Source of the DNA: Allobosea robiniae
Lineage (GTDB): Bacteria > Pseudomonadota > Alphaproteobacteria > Rhizobiales > Beijerinckiaceae
Length of the DNA: 64,000 nt
Direction of reading: 5' to 3'
Assembly (NCBI RefSeq): GCF_900102525.1
Contig: NZ_FNBZ01000002.1
Span: 496,001-560,000 of the forward strand
Part shown: positions 8,140 to 16,560 of the stretch, in pieces
Layout: every line of letters begins with the position of its first letter
Position numbering within the stretch: position 1 is the first letter of the stretch
Notes under the pieces: model-generated
What the model was told of the DNA's origin: nothing
What the model saw: only the letters and a program-made list of their open reading frames with translations
Databases searched by the model: none
Position numbers and translations under genes: made by a program

Positions 8140-8997
8140 ATGCTTCAAACGACCTTCATGCCGGCGATCCAAGGTTATCATTTCAGCAACAGCGACATAA
8201 AATGGGAGCTGCATCCCGGCGGGCCGCACGGAGAGAATCTGTGCGGCGGGATGGTCTACAGCGCGCTCGATCATCATTACGCCCGGAAACCCATCCCGAA
8301 GGATTCCGATCCTCCGCCGGTTCGTACGCCGCTCAACGCACACATCTATTCGCGCCAGGTAAGCGCCCATGCGTACACGGTGCCCCGCCTGATGCGCAGC
8401 ACGATCTTTTTCATGTTCCATCAGTTGTATGTCGACAGCGTCGCCAGCGAATACGATTTGATCCGCCGCTCGATCGCCGCCAACCGGCCGGTTCCTCTTT
8501 TCCTGATCAAGCTCGGCGCATTCACAGGCCACCATGTCCTGGTCAGCGCCTGCCAAAGCTCGCCATCGCCGGGCGGGCCGATCCTCAAGCTCTACGACCC
8601 CAATAACGAGAACACCACGACCTTCATCTACGCGCATCCGACAACGAAGCGCTTCACGATCAGCGCATTGAACGCAACCGACTATCAGATCCGCGGGTTC
8701 TTCGTGGACCGGAACTACAGCTTCAAGCCGCCGCCGGACTTCCCCAAGCCGGCGCCGCCTCCCGGCCCTGCGCCCACGCCGCCACCAGGCCCGCGGCCGC
8801 CGCCCAGCCCGCCGCCTTTGCCAGGTCCGGTATCGAGGACGCACACGGTACAGCGAGGCGAAAACCTCAGCATGATATCCCAGAAATATTATGGGACGCA
8901 GTCGAAATGGTCGGTGATCTACGCCGCAAACAGGGCGGTCATCGGCAACAATCCGAACCTCATCAAGCCGGGGCAGGTGCTGACGATCCCACCCTGA
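8140..8997 (+). CDS. LysM-domain protein with cysteine-peptidase-like N-terminal region
   Basis: 285 residues in three parts. Residues 1-195 are a globular region with Cys35 in HGENLCGGMVYSALDHHY, a GHHVLVSA segment (His131) and LYDPNNE (Asp153). The order and spacing of Cys, His-in-strand and Asp resemble papain-like/C39 folds. Residues 197-230 are an almost pure Pro/Gly/Ala linker. Residues 233-285 are a complete LysM (THTVQRGENLSMISQKYYG through NPNLIKPGQVLTIPP). No signal peptide is visible, so export, if any, would need a dedicated system. The ATG at 8140 is preceded by a purine-rich GGGGAAGGCGAAAAG. The LysM is certain; the peptidase assignment is inference. Confidence 0.82.
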   Translation: MLQTTFMPAIQGYHFSNSDIKWELHPGGPHGENLCGGMVYSALDHHYARKPIPKDSDPPPVRTPLNAHIYSRQVSAHAYTVPRLMRSTIFFMFHQLYVDSVASEYDLIRRSIAANRPVPLFLIKLGAFTGHHVLVSACQSSPSPGGPILKLYDPNNENTTTFIYAHPTTKRFTISALNATDYQIRGFFVDRNYSFKPPPDFPKPAPPPGPAPTPPPGPRPPPSPPPLPGPVSRTHTVQRGENLSMISQKYYGTQSKWSVIYAANRAVIGNNPNLIKPGQVLTIPP

Positions 8998-9044
8998 TCG
9001 TGGCCTTGCCGCGGCAGTCCGCTCCGAGCCGCTTGACCTGAAAC

Positions 9045-9269
9045 GTGTCGCAGCTCTGCACCGGTCCGGACTGGAAGCCGCTGGTGAACCATTTCATGCG
9101 CTGCGACGAGGAGCGCCGTTCGGCGCTCGCGTGCCAGCTGCTCGCCGCGACAATTCCGGTCGCTGGCGAGCATGGCCCGGGCAACTATCCCGGGGTCGTG
9201 ATCAACCTGTGTGGCTACCACCGGCGGCAGGGGACGCCGCCGCAGCCAAAGGACGACGCCGGCGGCTGA
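9045..9269 (+). CDS. Possible small Cys-containing protein (doubtful)
   Basis: A GTG-started frame of 74 codons with high G/C at third positions and five Cys residues (QLCTG, MRCDE, ALACQ, NLCGYH). It lies 47 bases after the LysM gene on the same strand. A stop (9039-9041) just upstream fixes the frame limit. There is no good ribosome site, and the last 55 bases overlap the convergent Gly/Tyr-rich gene. It could be a real small protein, a remnant, or chance. No family recognised. Confidence 0.3.
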   Translation: MSQLCTGPDWKPLVNHFMRCDEERRSALACQLLAATIPVAGEHGPGNYPGVVINLCGYHRRQGTPPQPKDDAGG

Positions 9270-9574
9270 AGCCGCACTCCACCGCCATAGCGCGGGCCGT
9301 TGCCATAGCCTCGGTTGTACCCGCCGCGACCATAGCCATAGCCATAGCCTCCACCGCCGCGGCCATAGCCGCCACCGCGGTAATGCCGCTGCCGGGCCGT
9401 GTTCTGCTGAATGATCATCAGACGTTCGCGTTTCGCAGCCGTCATCGAGAATTCGACGGGTGCGTTGTCGAGGCGCTGCGCGACACCAGAGGGTAAGGCT
9501 TCGCCTGCTTGAGCCGAGGCCACGATTGCAGCTAGGCCGATCCCCAGGAGGGCAGAGGTTACACCGCGATGCAT
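9215..9574 (-). CDS. Small secreted Gly/Tyr/Arg-rich protein
   Basis: 119 residues. The ATG at 9574 follows AAGGAG with good spacing and begins a signal peptide ending in ASAQAGEA. The mature N-terminal part contains a short helical segment (FSMTAAKRERLMIIQQN). The rest is low-complexity GGYGRGGGGYGYGYGRGG, ending with a Cys pair (FGCGGVPC). Such small Gly-rich exported proteins are common in Hyphomicrobiales, but their role is not established. Confidence 0.75.
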   Translation of the reverse strand: MHRGVTSALLGIGLAAIVASAQAGEALPSGVAQRLDNAPVEFSMTAAKRERLMIIQQNTARQRHYRGGGYGRGGGGYGYGYGRGGYNRGYGNGPRYGGGVRLQPPASSFGCGGVPCRRW

Positions 9575-9717
9575 GGCATTCTCCTTTTGCTTCAACGACA
9601 GAAGCACGCGGAAGCATAACGCAGGCTGAACGGAATTGTTCTCCTGCGTCGTCCATTCCCTTCGCGTCCATCCGACGGAACAGGCGACCTTCACCCCGGT
9701 TATAGGAGCGGGGGCCG

Positions 9718-9990
9718 ATGCGGAGTACAGCCATGTTGCGGTTCGTCGCCATCACCGCCCTCGCGGCGGCTCTTTCGTCCCCGGCCCTCGCGGAGCCCGG
9801 TTTCGTCAAGACGGTGAGCCTGGCCCCGCTCGGCTCCTCGTATGGGGTCGCTCCGAAGGCGGCGTGCGAACTGCCCGTCGATCTGTCGGCCCTTACAGCC
9901 CCGGTCGCGCCGGCAACGAGTCAGGCCATGACCTTGTCGCCGCGGATGATTCAGGCAATTCGAATCGGCGAAGACTCGTCCGACGATTGA
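9718..9990 (+). CDS. Small exported hypothetical protein
   Basis: 90 residues with an N-terminal signal peptide (MLRFVAITALAAALSSPALA). The mature part is short with one Cys (KAACELPVD) and ends in acidic EDSSDD. AGGAG lies about nine bases before the ATG at 9718; a second ATG at 9733, with GGAG seven bases upstream, would give a cleaner signal peptide. No domain recognised. Confidence 0.65.
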   Translation: MRSTAMLRFVAITALAAALSSPALAEPGFVKTVSLAPLGSSYGVAPKAACELPVDLSALTAPVAPATSQAMTLSPRMIQAIRIGEDSSDD

Positions 9991-10143
9991 CGGCCTGCGT
10001 CGGCATTGCTGCCTCGCCATGCTTGCCGACCCTTCCCCGGCAGCGTAAACCCGCGCGGCCTCGCCTTGATCGCGCCCGAAAGGCCCGCCATCGGGCGGGA
10101 ATCGACTTTCAGGACAGGTGCGGCCGGGCAGCCGCGGGGATGG

Positions 10144-11841
10144 ATGATGTTTTCGCTCACGCCAGCGATCGACCGGGTCAGGGATGCGGCCTCCGGCAGC
10201 CATCTGCGCGCCTGCATCTTCCTCCTGCTCCTGTCGCTCGCCGCCTTCCTGCCGGGCTTCAGCACGCTCCAGCCGCTCGATCGTGACGAACCGCGCTTCG
10301 CGCAGGCGAGCAAGCAGATGCTCGAAACCGGCGATTTCGTCGATATCCGCTTCCAGGATGAGGCGCGCCACAAGAAGCCGGTCGGGATCTACTGGCTGCA
10401 GAGCGCGGCGGTGCGGGCGGGCGAGGCGGTCGGCATCCCCGAGGCGCGCACGCAGATCTGGCTCTATCGCATTCCCTCGCTGATCGGCGCGACCGCAACG
10501 GTGCTGCTGACCTATTGGGCGCTGCTGGCCTTCCTTTCGCCGCCACTCGCCCTGCTCGGCGGCGCCTTGATGGCGGCTGCGGTACTGCTCGGCGTCGAGG
10601 CGCGGATCGCCAAGACGGATGCGCTGCTGGCGGCCTGCGCCGTCGCGACGATGGGCGCGCTGGCGCGGACCTGGCTCGACTGGACGCGCTCGCTCGCCTT
10701 CGTGCCGGATCGGCGCAACTGGCTGGTGTTCTGGGGCGCGACCGCGCTCGGCCTGCTGATCAAGGGGCCGATCGTGCCGATGGTCTGGGGCCTCGCCATT
10801 CTCGTTCTCAGCGCGAGCCAGCGATCCTTCCGCTGGCTGAAGCCGCTGCGCTTCGGCCCTGGCCTGCTGCTTTGTCTCGTCGTCGCCTTGCCCTGGTTCG
10901 TCGCCATCATGGTCAAGACTGGCGGCAGTTTCTTCGCCGAGAGCGTGGGGCAGGACATGCTTGGCAAGGTCGCCGAGGGGCAGGAGAAGCATTGGGGGCC
11001 GCCTGGGCTCTACCTGCTGTTCTTCTTTGCGACCTATTGGCCGGCGGCGGCTTTCGCAGCGATGGCGGTGCCCTTCGCCTGGGTCCGGCGCAAGGAGCCG
11101 CAGATCCTGTTCCTGCTCGCCTGGATCGTGCCGTCCTGGCTGGTCTTCGAGGCGGTGCCGACGAAGCTGCCGCATTACGTGCTGCCGCTCTATCCGGCGA
11201 TCACCGCGCTGCTGCTGCTGGCCGTGCTGAACGGGGGAATCGACCGCCATCGACGCGGCGCCGTGCTGACCGCCTGCCTCGTTGTGATCGTGCCGCTGGC
11301 GCTGATGGCGACGATCCTGTTCGGCAACTGGACGCTCGACCGGGCGGTGCCGTGGCTGGCATTGCCGTTCTTCGCGCTCGTCCTGCTCTGCGCCGGCAGC
11401 GTCGTCGCGGCCTTCCGGCGGCTCGATTTCGAAGGCGCGCTCTGGCGCTGCGTGCTCGCGAGCCTGCTGCTGACGATCGCGGTCTATCCCTTCGCCATCG
11501 AGAGCCTGCGCTCGCTGAAGCTGTCGCCACGTCTGGCGGAGACGCTCAAGGCTGCCGGCTGCGCCGATCCGGCCGTGGTAACGCTGGGCTATCGCGAGCC
11601 CAGCCTCGTCTTCCTGACCGGGACGAAGCTCGCGATGGCTGCAAGCGGCGCGGACGCGGCGGCCTTCCTGAATCAGCCCGGCTGCCGCGTCGCCTTCGTC
11701 GAAAGCCGCTTCGCCGACGATTTCAAGGCGGCCCTGGCGAGCCAGCCGGCGAAGCCGCGGCTGGTGACCACGATCAACGGGTTCAACCTCAATGGGGGGC
11801 GCAAGCTTGAGATCGCCGTGTTCGCCCGTTCGCCCGGTTGA
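10144..11841 (+). CDS. ArnT/GT39-family integral-membrane glycosyltransferase
   Basis: 565-residue polytopic protein of the ArnT/PMT (GT-C fold) class, which moves a sugar from undecaprenyl phosphate to an acceptor on the periplasmic face. The first periplasmic loop carries the family motif LDRDEPRFAQAS, whose Asp-Glu is the expected catalytic site, and then DEARHKKPVGIYWLQ. About a dozen hydrophobic helices and a soluble C-terminal region follow. Tandem ATGs at 10144/10147 open the frame. The next two genes (a GT2 and a LAB_N protein) form the usual partner set for making and flipping the lipid-linked sugar. Lipid A modification is the likely role; the sugar is unknown. Confidence 0.9.
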   Translation: MMFSLTPAIDRVRDAASGSHLRACIFLLLLSLAAFLPGFSTLQPLDRDEPRFAQASKQMLETGDFVDIRFQDEARHKKPVGIYWLQSAAVRAGEAVGIPEARTQIWLYRIPSLIGATATVLLTYWALLAFLSPPLALLGGALMAAAVLLGVEARIAKTDALLAACAVATMGALARTWLDWTRSLAFVPDRRNWLVFWGATALGLLIKGPIVPMVWGLAILVLSASQRSFRWLKPLRFGPGLLLCLVVALPWFVAIMVKTGGSFFAESVGQDMLGKVAEGQEKHWGPPGLYLLFFFATYWPAAAFAAMAVPFAWVRRKEPQILFLLAWIVPSWLVFEAVPTKLPHYVLPLYPAITALLLLAVLNGGIDRHRRGAVLTACLVVIVPLALMATILFGNWTLDRAVPWLALPFFALVLLCAGSVVAAFRRLDFEGALWRCVLASLLLTIAVYPFAIESLRSLKLSPRLAETLKAAGCADPAVVTLGYREPSLVFLTGTKLAMAASGADAAAFLNQPGCRVAFVESRFADDFKAALASQPAKPRLVTTINGFNLNGGRKLEIAVFARSPG

Positions 11842-11920
11842 GGCACCCTTGCTCTCGAAGCTCTTGCCCTATTCGCCGCGCTGACGCAGTTTGCGGGCCG
11901 TTTTTCCGGATGATGCCCCT

Positions 11921-12664
11921 TTGACCGAAACCTCTTCCCATCCGCTGCTCAGCGTCGTCGTGCCGGTGCGCAACGAAGTCGGCAACATCGCGCCGCTCGT
12001 CGCCGATATCGAGAAGGCCTGCGCGGCGATCGGCGCCTTCGAGGTCGTCTATGTCAATGACGGCTCGACCGACGGCACGGCTGCGGCGCTGGCCGAGCTC
12101 GCCGCGACGCGACCCTGGCTGCGCGTCGTCACCCACGCCCAGTCCTGCGGCCAGAGCGCGGCGGTGCGCAGCGGCGTGCGCCATGCCCGTTCGGCCATCG
12201 TCGCGACGCTCGACGGCGACGGCCAGAACGATCCCGCCTTCCTGCCGGAAATGGTCGAGGCCTTGCAGAAGGGCGGGCTCCAGGCCGGGATGGTGCAGGG
12301 GCAGCGCGTCGGGCGCAAGGATACCGGCTTCAAGCGCTGGCAGTCGAAGGTCGCCAACGGCGTGCGCGTGCGGGTGCTGAAGGATGATACGCGCGACACC
12401 GGCTGCGGGCTGAAATGCTTCCGGCGCGAGGCCTATCTCGCCTTGCCGTATTTCGATGCGCTGCACCGCTTCATGCCGGCGCTGATGGCACGCGAGGGGC
12501 ACAAGGTCCTGCATGTCGACGTGCGGGACCGGCCGCGGCTGACCGGCGTCTCGAACTACGGTTTCTTCGACCGGCTCTGGGTCGGCATCCTCGACCTGGC
12601 CGGCGTGTGGTGGCTGATCCGCCGGCGCAAGCGCGTGCCGCAGATCGTCTCGGAGACGATGTGA
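11921..12664 (+). CDS. Polyprenyl-phosphate glycosyltransferase, GT2 (DPM1/ArnC-like)
   Basis: 247-residue GT2 enzyme with LLSVVVPVRNE at the N-terminus, VVYVNDGSTDGT, ATLDGDGQNDP (DxD metal site) and DTRDTGCGLKCF. It ends with a single hydrophobic segment, so it is membrane-associated. Relatives transfer a sugar from a nucleotide donor to undecaprenyl phosphate, the donor used by the upstream ArnT-like protein. The start is uncertain: there is no ATG, TTG at 11921 follows GGATGATG, and TTG at 11891 would add ten residues. The stop overlaps the next ATG by one base (TGATG). Confidence 0.9.
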   Translation: MTETSSHPLLSVVVPVRNEVGNIAPLVADIEKACAAIGAFEVVYVNDGSTDGTAAALAELAATRPWLRVVTHAQSCGQSAAVRSGVRHARSAIVATLDGDGQNDPAFLPEMVEALQKGGLQAGMVQGQRVGRKDTGFKRWQSKVANGVRVRVLKDDTRDTGCGLKCFRREAYLALPYFDALHRFMPALMAREGHKVLHVDVRDRPRLTGVSNYGFFDRLWVGILDLAGVWWLIRRRKRVPQIVSETM

Positions 12665-13008
12665 TGCTGATCGATCTGCAGCAGACCATCGGCCGCTATT
12701 TCCACGATGTGTTCGTCAATAATGTCGATTGGTGGGTCCTGCTCGGCGTGGTCGCGCAGGGGCTCTTCACCATGCGCTTCGTGGTGCAGTGGTGGGCGAG
12801 CGAGAAGGCCCAGCGCTCGGTCGTGCCGATGACCTTCTGGTGGTTCTCGATCGGCGGTGGCCTGCTGCTGCTGATGTATGCGCTCTATCGGCGCGACCCC
12901 GTCTTCATCCTCGGCCAGGGCTTCGGCGTCTTCGTCTATATCCGCAACCTGCAATTCGTCCTGCGCGCCCGGGCGCGCGGCGAGGATACGAATTCCGGGC
13001 CGGGTTAG
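12664..13008 (+). CDS. LAB_N (lipid A biosynthesis N-terminal) domain protein
   Basis: 114-residue membrane protein consisting of the domain found at the N-terminus of some LpxB proteins. Hallmarks are WWVLLGVVAQGLFTMRFVVQWW, SVVPMTFWWFSIGGGLLLLMY and FGVFVYIRNLQF, giving three membrane helices. Stand-alone copies travel with GT2 and ArnT-like genes in lipid A sugar-addition operons and are thought to help handle the lipid-linked sugar. It is coupled to the GT2 by a one-base overlap and converges on the 1148-residue flagellar-locus protein. Confidence 0.9.
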   Translation: MLIDLQQTIGRYFHDVFVNNVDWWVLLGVVAQGLFTMRFVVQWWASEKAQRSVVPMTFWWFSIGGGLLLLMYALYRRDPVFILGQGFGVFVYIRNLQFVLRARARGEDTNSGPG

Positions 13009-13017
13009 GCGGCCGCC

Positions 13018-16000
13018 TCAGCTCCGCGACGGTGCCGCCGGCTCGGCCGCCGCACCGTCGGCGGGCGAGGGCAGCTTGTCGGCTGCGGGCGGCTGCGGCT
13101 TGCGCATCGCGGCGGAGTAGGCCGGGTAGCGCTCGCGATAGGCCTTCAGGAATTCCGAAAGCGTGTCGGCATTGGCGGTGGCGCGCGCCATCTCGCGGAT
13201 GTCGGAGGCGCGCGTCCGGTCGGCCCCGGTGACGAAGGCGAAGGTCCTTGCATCGGCGCCCCGCGCCATCTTCGGGGCGAACTTGCTGCGAAGCCGGTCG
13301 AGCGACAGGCTCTCGCTCGCCATCACATAGGAGACGCCGGCCCGCATCACGTCGGCGCGCTCGCCGTCGCCGAGCGCGTCGTCGCCGCGCCAGCTTTCGC
13401 CGAGCAGGCGCTCATAAGCCTCGCCCGCCTCGCGCCAGCGGCGCCCGGTCCAGTAGATGTCGGCGCGCAGCCTGTCGATCTCGGGGCCGCGCTCGGCTTC
13501 CAGCATCTCGAGCGCCTGGTCGGTGCGCGAGAGATCGGAGAGCGCCTTGGCCTCAAGCAGCAGGCGCGCGCGCTTGACGTCGGCGGGCAGTTCGACGAGC
13601 CGGGTGGTGTTGAGCGCGCGGATCGCATCGGCCGGCTTGCCGTTCATCAGGTCGATCATGGCAAGCCGGGCCGCGACCGTGGAACGCGCCGCGCCGGTGA
13701 GACGCCGGTCCATCTGGTACTTCAGGATCTCCGAGGCCTGGTCGAGCAGGTCGAGCTCGACGAGGCGATCGGCGAGCAGGCGGGTGATCTCGTCGCCGCG
13801 CCGGCCGATCGGCAGGAATTCCTTGAAATCGTAGAACAGGGCGAGCGCCTCGATGCGCGGCAGCTTGCCGAGCCCGCTGCCGCTGAACAATTCGGCGAAG
13901 CGCTGGGCGGTCTCATCATGCATGCGCCGCGTCAGCGGATCATCGGTGAAGTTCTCGTTGGCGCGGCGCGCGACCATGAAGGCGTCGCGCCAGCGCTGCT
14001 GATCGGCATAGAGCCGGCCGAGCTCGGCCAAGGCCTCGATCTCCAGCCGGCCGCCGCGCCAGATGACGGAGACCGTCTCCAGCCGGGCGATGGCTTCCTC
14101 GGGCTTGATGTCGGTGCGCTTCTCGGTGTCCGCGAGCTTGACCGCGCGCAATTGCGCTTCCGCCGCGATCGGGCGGCTCCTCGCGTCGAAGAGCGGCTTG
14201 TAGCCGTTCATCGCCGCTTCCGGGCGGCCGCCGACATCGTCGAGCCGCGCCTGCAGCAGGGCGAGATGCTCCTGGTCGAAGCTGCCGCGCGGCATGTCGG
14301 CCAGCGCCTGGATCTGACGCTCGGCGACGCCGATATCCTGCTGGGTCAGAGCAGCGCGGGCCATCGCCTCGCGGAACTCGCCCTGGAGGTCGGCCGGGTA
14401 GTGGTCGAGCACGGCTTCGGCGCGGCGGAAGCCGACCAGGGCCTGGGCGTTGCGGTTCAGGCGCTGCTCGATCAGCGCCCGCCAAAGTCCCGTCTCGGCA
14501 TCGTCCTTGATCGGGCCGGCATCGAAGGCGGTCAATGCCTGCTGGTCCCGGTGCATCCCGGCGGCGATGACGCCCTTGAGGAAGAGCGCCTCGCGGTTGC
14601 CGCGCATGGAGGCATCGTCGGCCAGGAGGGCATTCAGCGGGCCGGCAGCCTCGGGCATCAGGCCGTTGGCGGCATAGAAGCGGGCGAGCGCCAGCCGGGC
14701 TTCGGATTTGCGGCTGCGCGAGGCATCGGTGACGTCGAGCAGCAGCGCACGGGCGCGGTCGCGCGGGTTGCCGATGCGCAGCTTGGCCCAGGCATCGCCG
14801 TCGAGCAGCGGCGCGGCGTCCTGTTTCCCGGCCGTCTCCTCGGCCTTCCCGCTGGGCTCACCGATATCGAGAGAGACGTTGAGCCCGCCATTGCGGCCGA
14901 CCCGGACCTGCTCGGTGCCGGCGCGGACGGCGACATCGTCGGCATGCGGCTGGATTGCCAATCCCTGCGCGGTCTGAAGCAGGCCGAATTCGACGAACTG
15001 ATAGGGTTTGGGCGTCAGCCTTGTCGGGCCTGTCGCGGTGGCGACGGCGACAGGCAGGCCGGCCGGGCCCGATTCGAGCCAGTGAATGCCGGTCAGGCCG
15101 GCGAGCGGCACGGCGACGATGGTCTGGCCGCGATCGTCCATGCTGCGCTGCGGCTCGACCGGAGCGGCGGGCCGGCCGGCATCCTCGCCGAGGTCGAGCG
15201 ACCAGGCCAGGCCGTTGTCGAAGATCCGCGTCAGCGGCTGGCCGGCAAGCTTGAGCCTGACCAGCGTGACCTTGCCCTCGCGGGTCACCGTGCTGTCCTC
15301 GATCAGCTTGGGCATCAGCCCGGCGAGCTTGGCGGGGTCGATGGTGTCGCGGGTGTCGAAGACCAGCGTCATCACGCCGGCATCGAGGAAGGCCGCGGCG
15401 CCGGTCGGCCGGGTGAAGCGGAAGTCGAGGCGCTTGCCCTCGACCGTAATCGCGACCGGGCCCGGCGGCACCTCGGGAGCGGCAGGAGTTGCGACAGCGG
15501 CTTGGGTGACAGGCTCTGCCGGCTTGACCAGGGGCGCGGTTGCCGCGGGCTTGGCGGGGGGCTCCGCTGCTGCCGGCGTTGTGCCTGGGGCGGGGGCCGG
15601 TGGGGGGGACGGCTTGCTCAGATCGGCGAGCGACAGCGCTTCCTGCTTTACCGGCCGGAGCAGGTCGACCACCAGCCCGGTCTCGTCGCTGAAGCTGCGG
15701 GCCTGCCAGTCCTTGGGCAGGGTCAGGGCCAGGCTCAGCGCCTCCTTGCCGGCATCCAGTCCGGCGAAGCCGATATCGGCCGGCAGGGCGCTGCGGATGG
15801 CACCGGCCTCGACATTCATCGGCCGGTCGAAGACCAGCTTCAGCGTTCCATCCGATAGGTCGCTGGTGAGCTTCGTCTCGGCCGGGGCCTTGAAGATCAG
15901 GCGCTCCAGCGTCGGGAGGCTCGCCACGCGCATCGTCAGCACCGCCGGAGGCGCGACCGGCTGGCGTGCGGCTTCCCTGGCGCGGGCCTCGGCGAGGCGC

Positions 16001-16464
16001 AGGCGCTCGGTGAGCTCGGCGATGGCTTCCGGCGGCGGGCCGGGCATAACGCCGGTCCAGGTCTGCGGCAGCAGATCGATGAAGGCCTTGTCGCCGGCCT
16101 CGATCAGATTGGCCTTGTAGGCTTGCGTCAGCGCGAAGCGCATGCCGCGCCCGTCGGGGTCGACGCGGGCAATGGAGATGTAATTGGGCAATTCGCGGGC
16201 GATGCGTGCGGCATCGACCTGGACCTGGCCGCCGAAGGCGACGATCAGCACGCCGCTGGAGACGCGGATGCGGGTCTGGATCGGCTCGTCGAAGGTGAGG
16301 GACAGGCGGCCGAAACCGGCCGGCATGGCCTCGCCGCGCAGTTTCGCGCCGGCCGCAAGGGCACGCGTATCCAGGCCGGCGGCGAGCGCGAGAGCGGCCA
16401 GCCCGATACCGAAGGCGAGGGAGCGCGACAGACGCAAACCGTGATACTCGACCCAACGCGACAC
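13018..16464 (-). CDS. 1148-aa exported protein with AMIN-like modules and TPR-like helices, flagellar locus
   Basis: Starts with a signal or anchor sequence (hydrophobic about 15-38). The first half contains three similar beta-rich segments, near residues 50-140 (GFGRLSLTFDEP...IDLLP), 185-275 (LKLVFDRP...VVDLL) and 340-425 (RLDFRFTRP...SLDLG). Each has the look of an AMIN-type module. A Pro/Ala-rich linker lies between the second and third. From about residue 545 on it is helical with TPR-like pairs (ARLALARFYAANG, LIEQRLNRNAQALVGFRRAE). It lies 96 bases after motE on the same strand and is probably the last gene of the fliL-fliM operon. A role in flagellar assembly or cell-wall interaction is inferred only. 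Confidence 0.85.
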   Translation of the reverse strand: MSRWVEYHGLRLSRSLAFGIGLAALALAAGLDTRALAAGAKLRGEAMPAGFGRLSLTFDEPIQTRIRVSSGVLIVAFGGQVQVDAARIARELPNYISIARVDPDGRGMRFALTQAYKANLIEAGDKAFIDLLPQTWTGVMPGPPPEAIAELTERLRLAEARAREAARQPVAPPAVLTMRVASLPTLERLIFKAPAETKLTSDLSDGTLKLVFDRPMNVEAGAIRSALPADIGFAGLDAGKEALSLALTLPKDWQARSFSDETGLVVDLLRPVKQEALSLADLSKPSPPPAPAPGTTPAAAEPPAKPAATAPLVKPAEPVTQAAVATPAAPEVPPGPVAITVEGKRLDFRFTRPTGAAAFLDAGVMTLVFDTRDTIDPAKLAGLMPKLIEDSTVTREGKVTLVRLKLAGQPLTRIFDNGLAWSLDLGEDAGRPAAPVEPQRSMDDRGQTIVAVPLAGLTGIHWLESGPAGLPVAVATATGPTRLTPKPYQFVEFGLLQTAQGLAIQPHADDVAVRAGTEQVRVGRNGGLNVSLDIGEPSGKAEETAGKQDAAPLLDGDAWAKLRIGNPRDRARALLLDVTDASRSRKSEARLALARFYAANGLMPEAAGPLNALLADDASMRGNREALFLKGVIAAGMHRDQQALTAFDAGPIKDDAETGLWRALIEQRLNRNAQALVGFRRAEAVLDHYPADLQGEFREAMARAALTQQDIGVAERQIQALADMPRGSFDQEHLALLQARLDDVGGRPEAAMNGYKPLFDARSRPIAAEAQLRAVKLADTEKRTDIKPEEAIARLETVSVIWRGGRLEIEALAELGRLYADQQRWRDAFMVARRANENFTDDPLTRRMHDETAQRFAELFSGSGLGKLPRIEALALFYDFKEFLPIGRRGDEITRLLADRLVELDLLDQASEILKYQMDRRLTGAARSTVAARLAMIDLMNGKPADAIRALNTTRLVELPADVKRARLLLEAKALSDLSRTDQALEMLEAERGPEIDRLRADIYWTGRRWREAGEAYERLLGESWRGDDALGDGERADVMRAGVSYVMASESLSLDRLRSKFAPKMARGADARTFAFVTGADRTRASDIREMARATANADTLSEFLKAYRERYPAYSAAMRKPQPPAADKLPSPADGAAAEPAAPSRS

Positions 16465-16560
16465 TGGGCCTTGCCACGCCCTGAGACGTGGCGGCCCTCC
16501 GGCACGCTAGCGCGTCAACCATAATGGCGTCTTAACGGAATGGGCGCGGACAGACCGTTT

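Noticed and set aside
9700-11250. A 516-codon minus-strand frame opposite the ArnT-like gene
   Set aside because: The product is a Gln/Arg/Glu/His-rich shadow; the plus strand has the proper membrane-protein pattern and family motifs.
13918-15858. A 646-codon plus-strand frame opposite the 1148-residue flagellar-locus gene
   Set aside because: Low-complexity Arg/Gly/Leu product; the minus-strand frame has a signal sequence and structured repeats.
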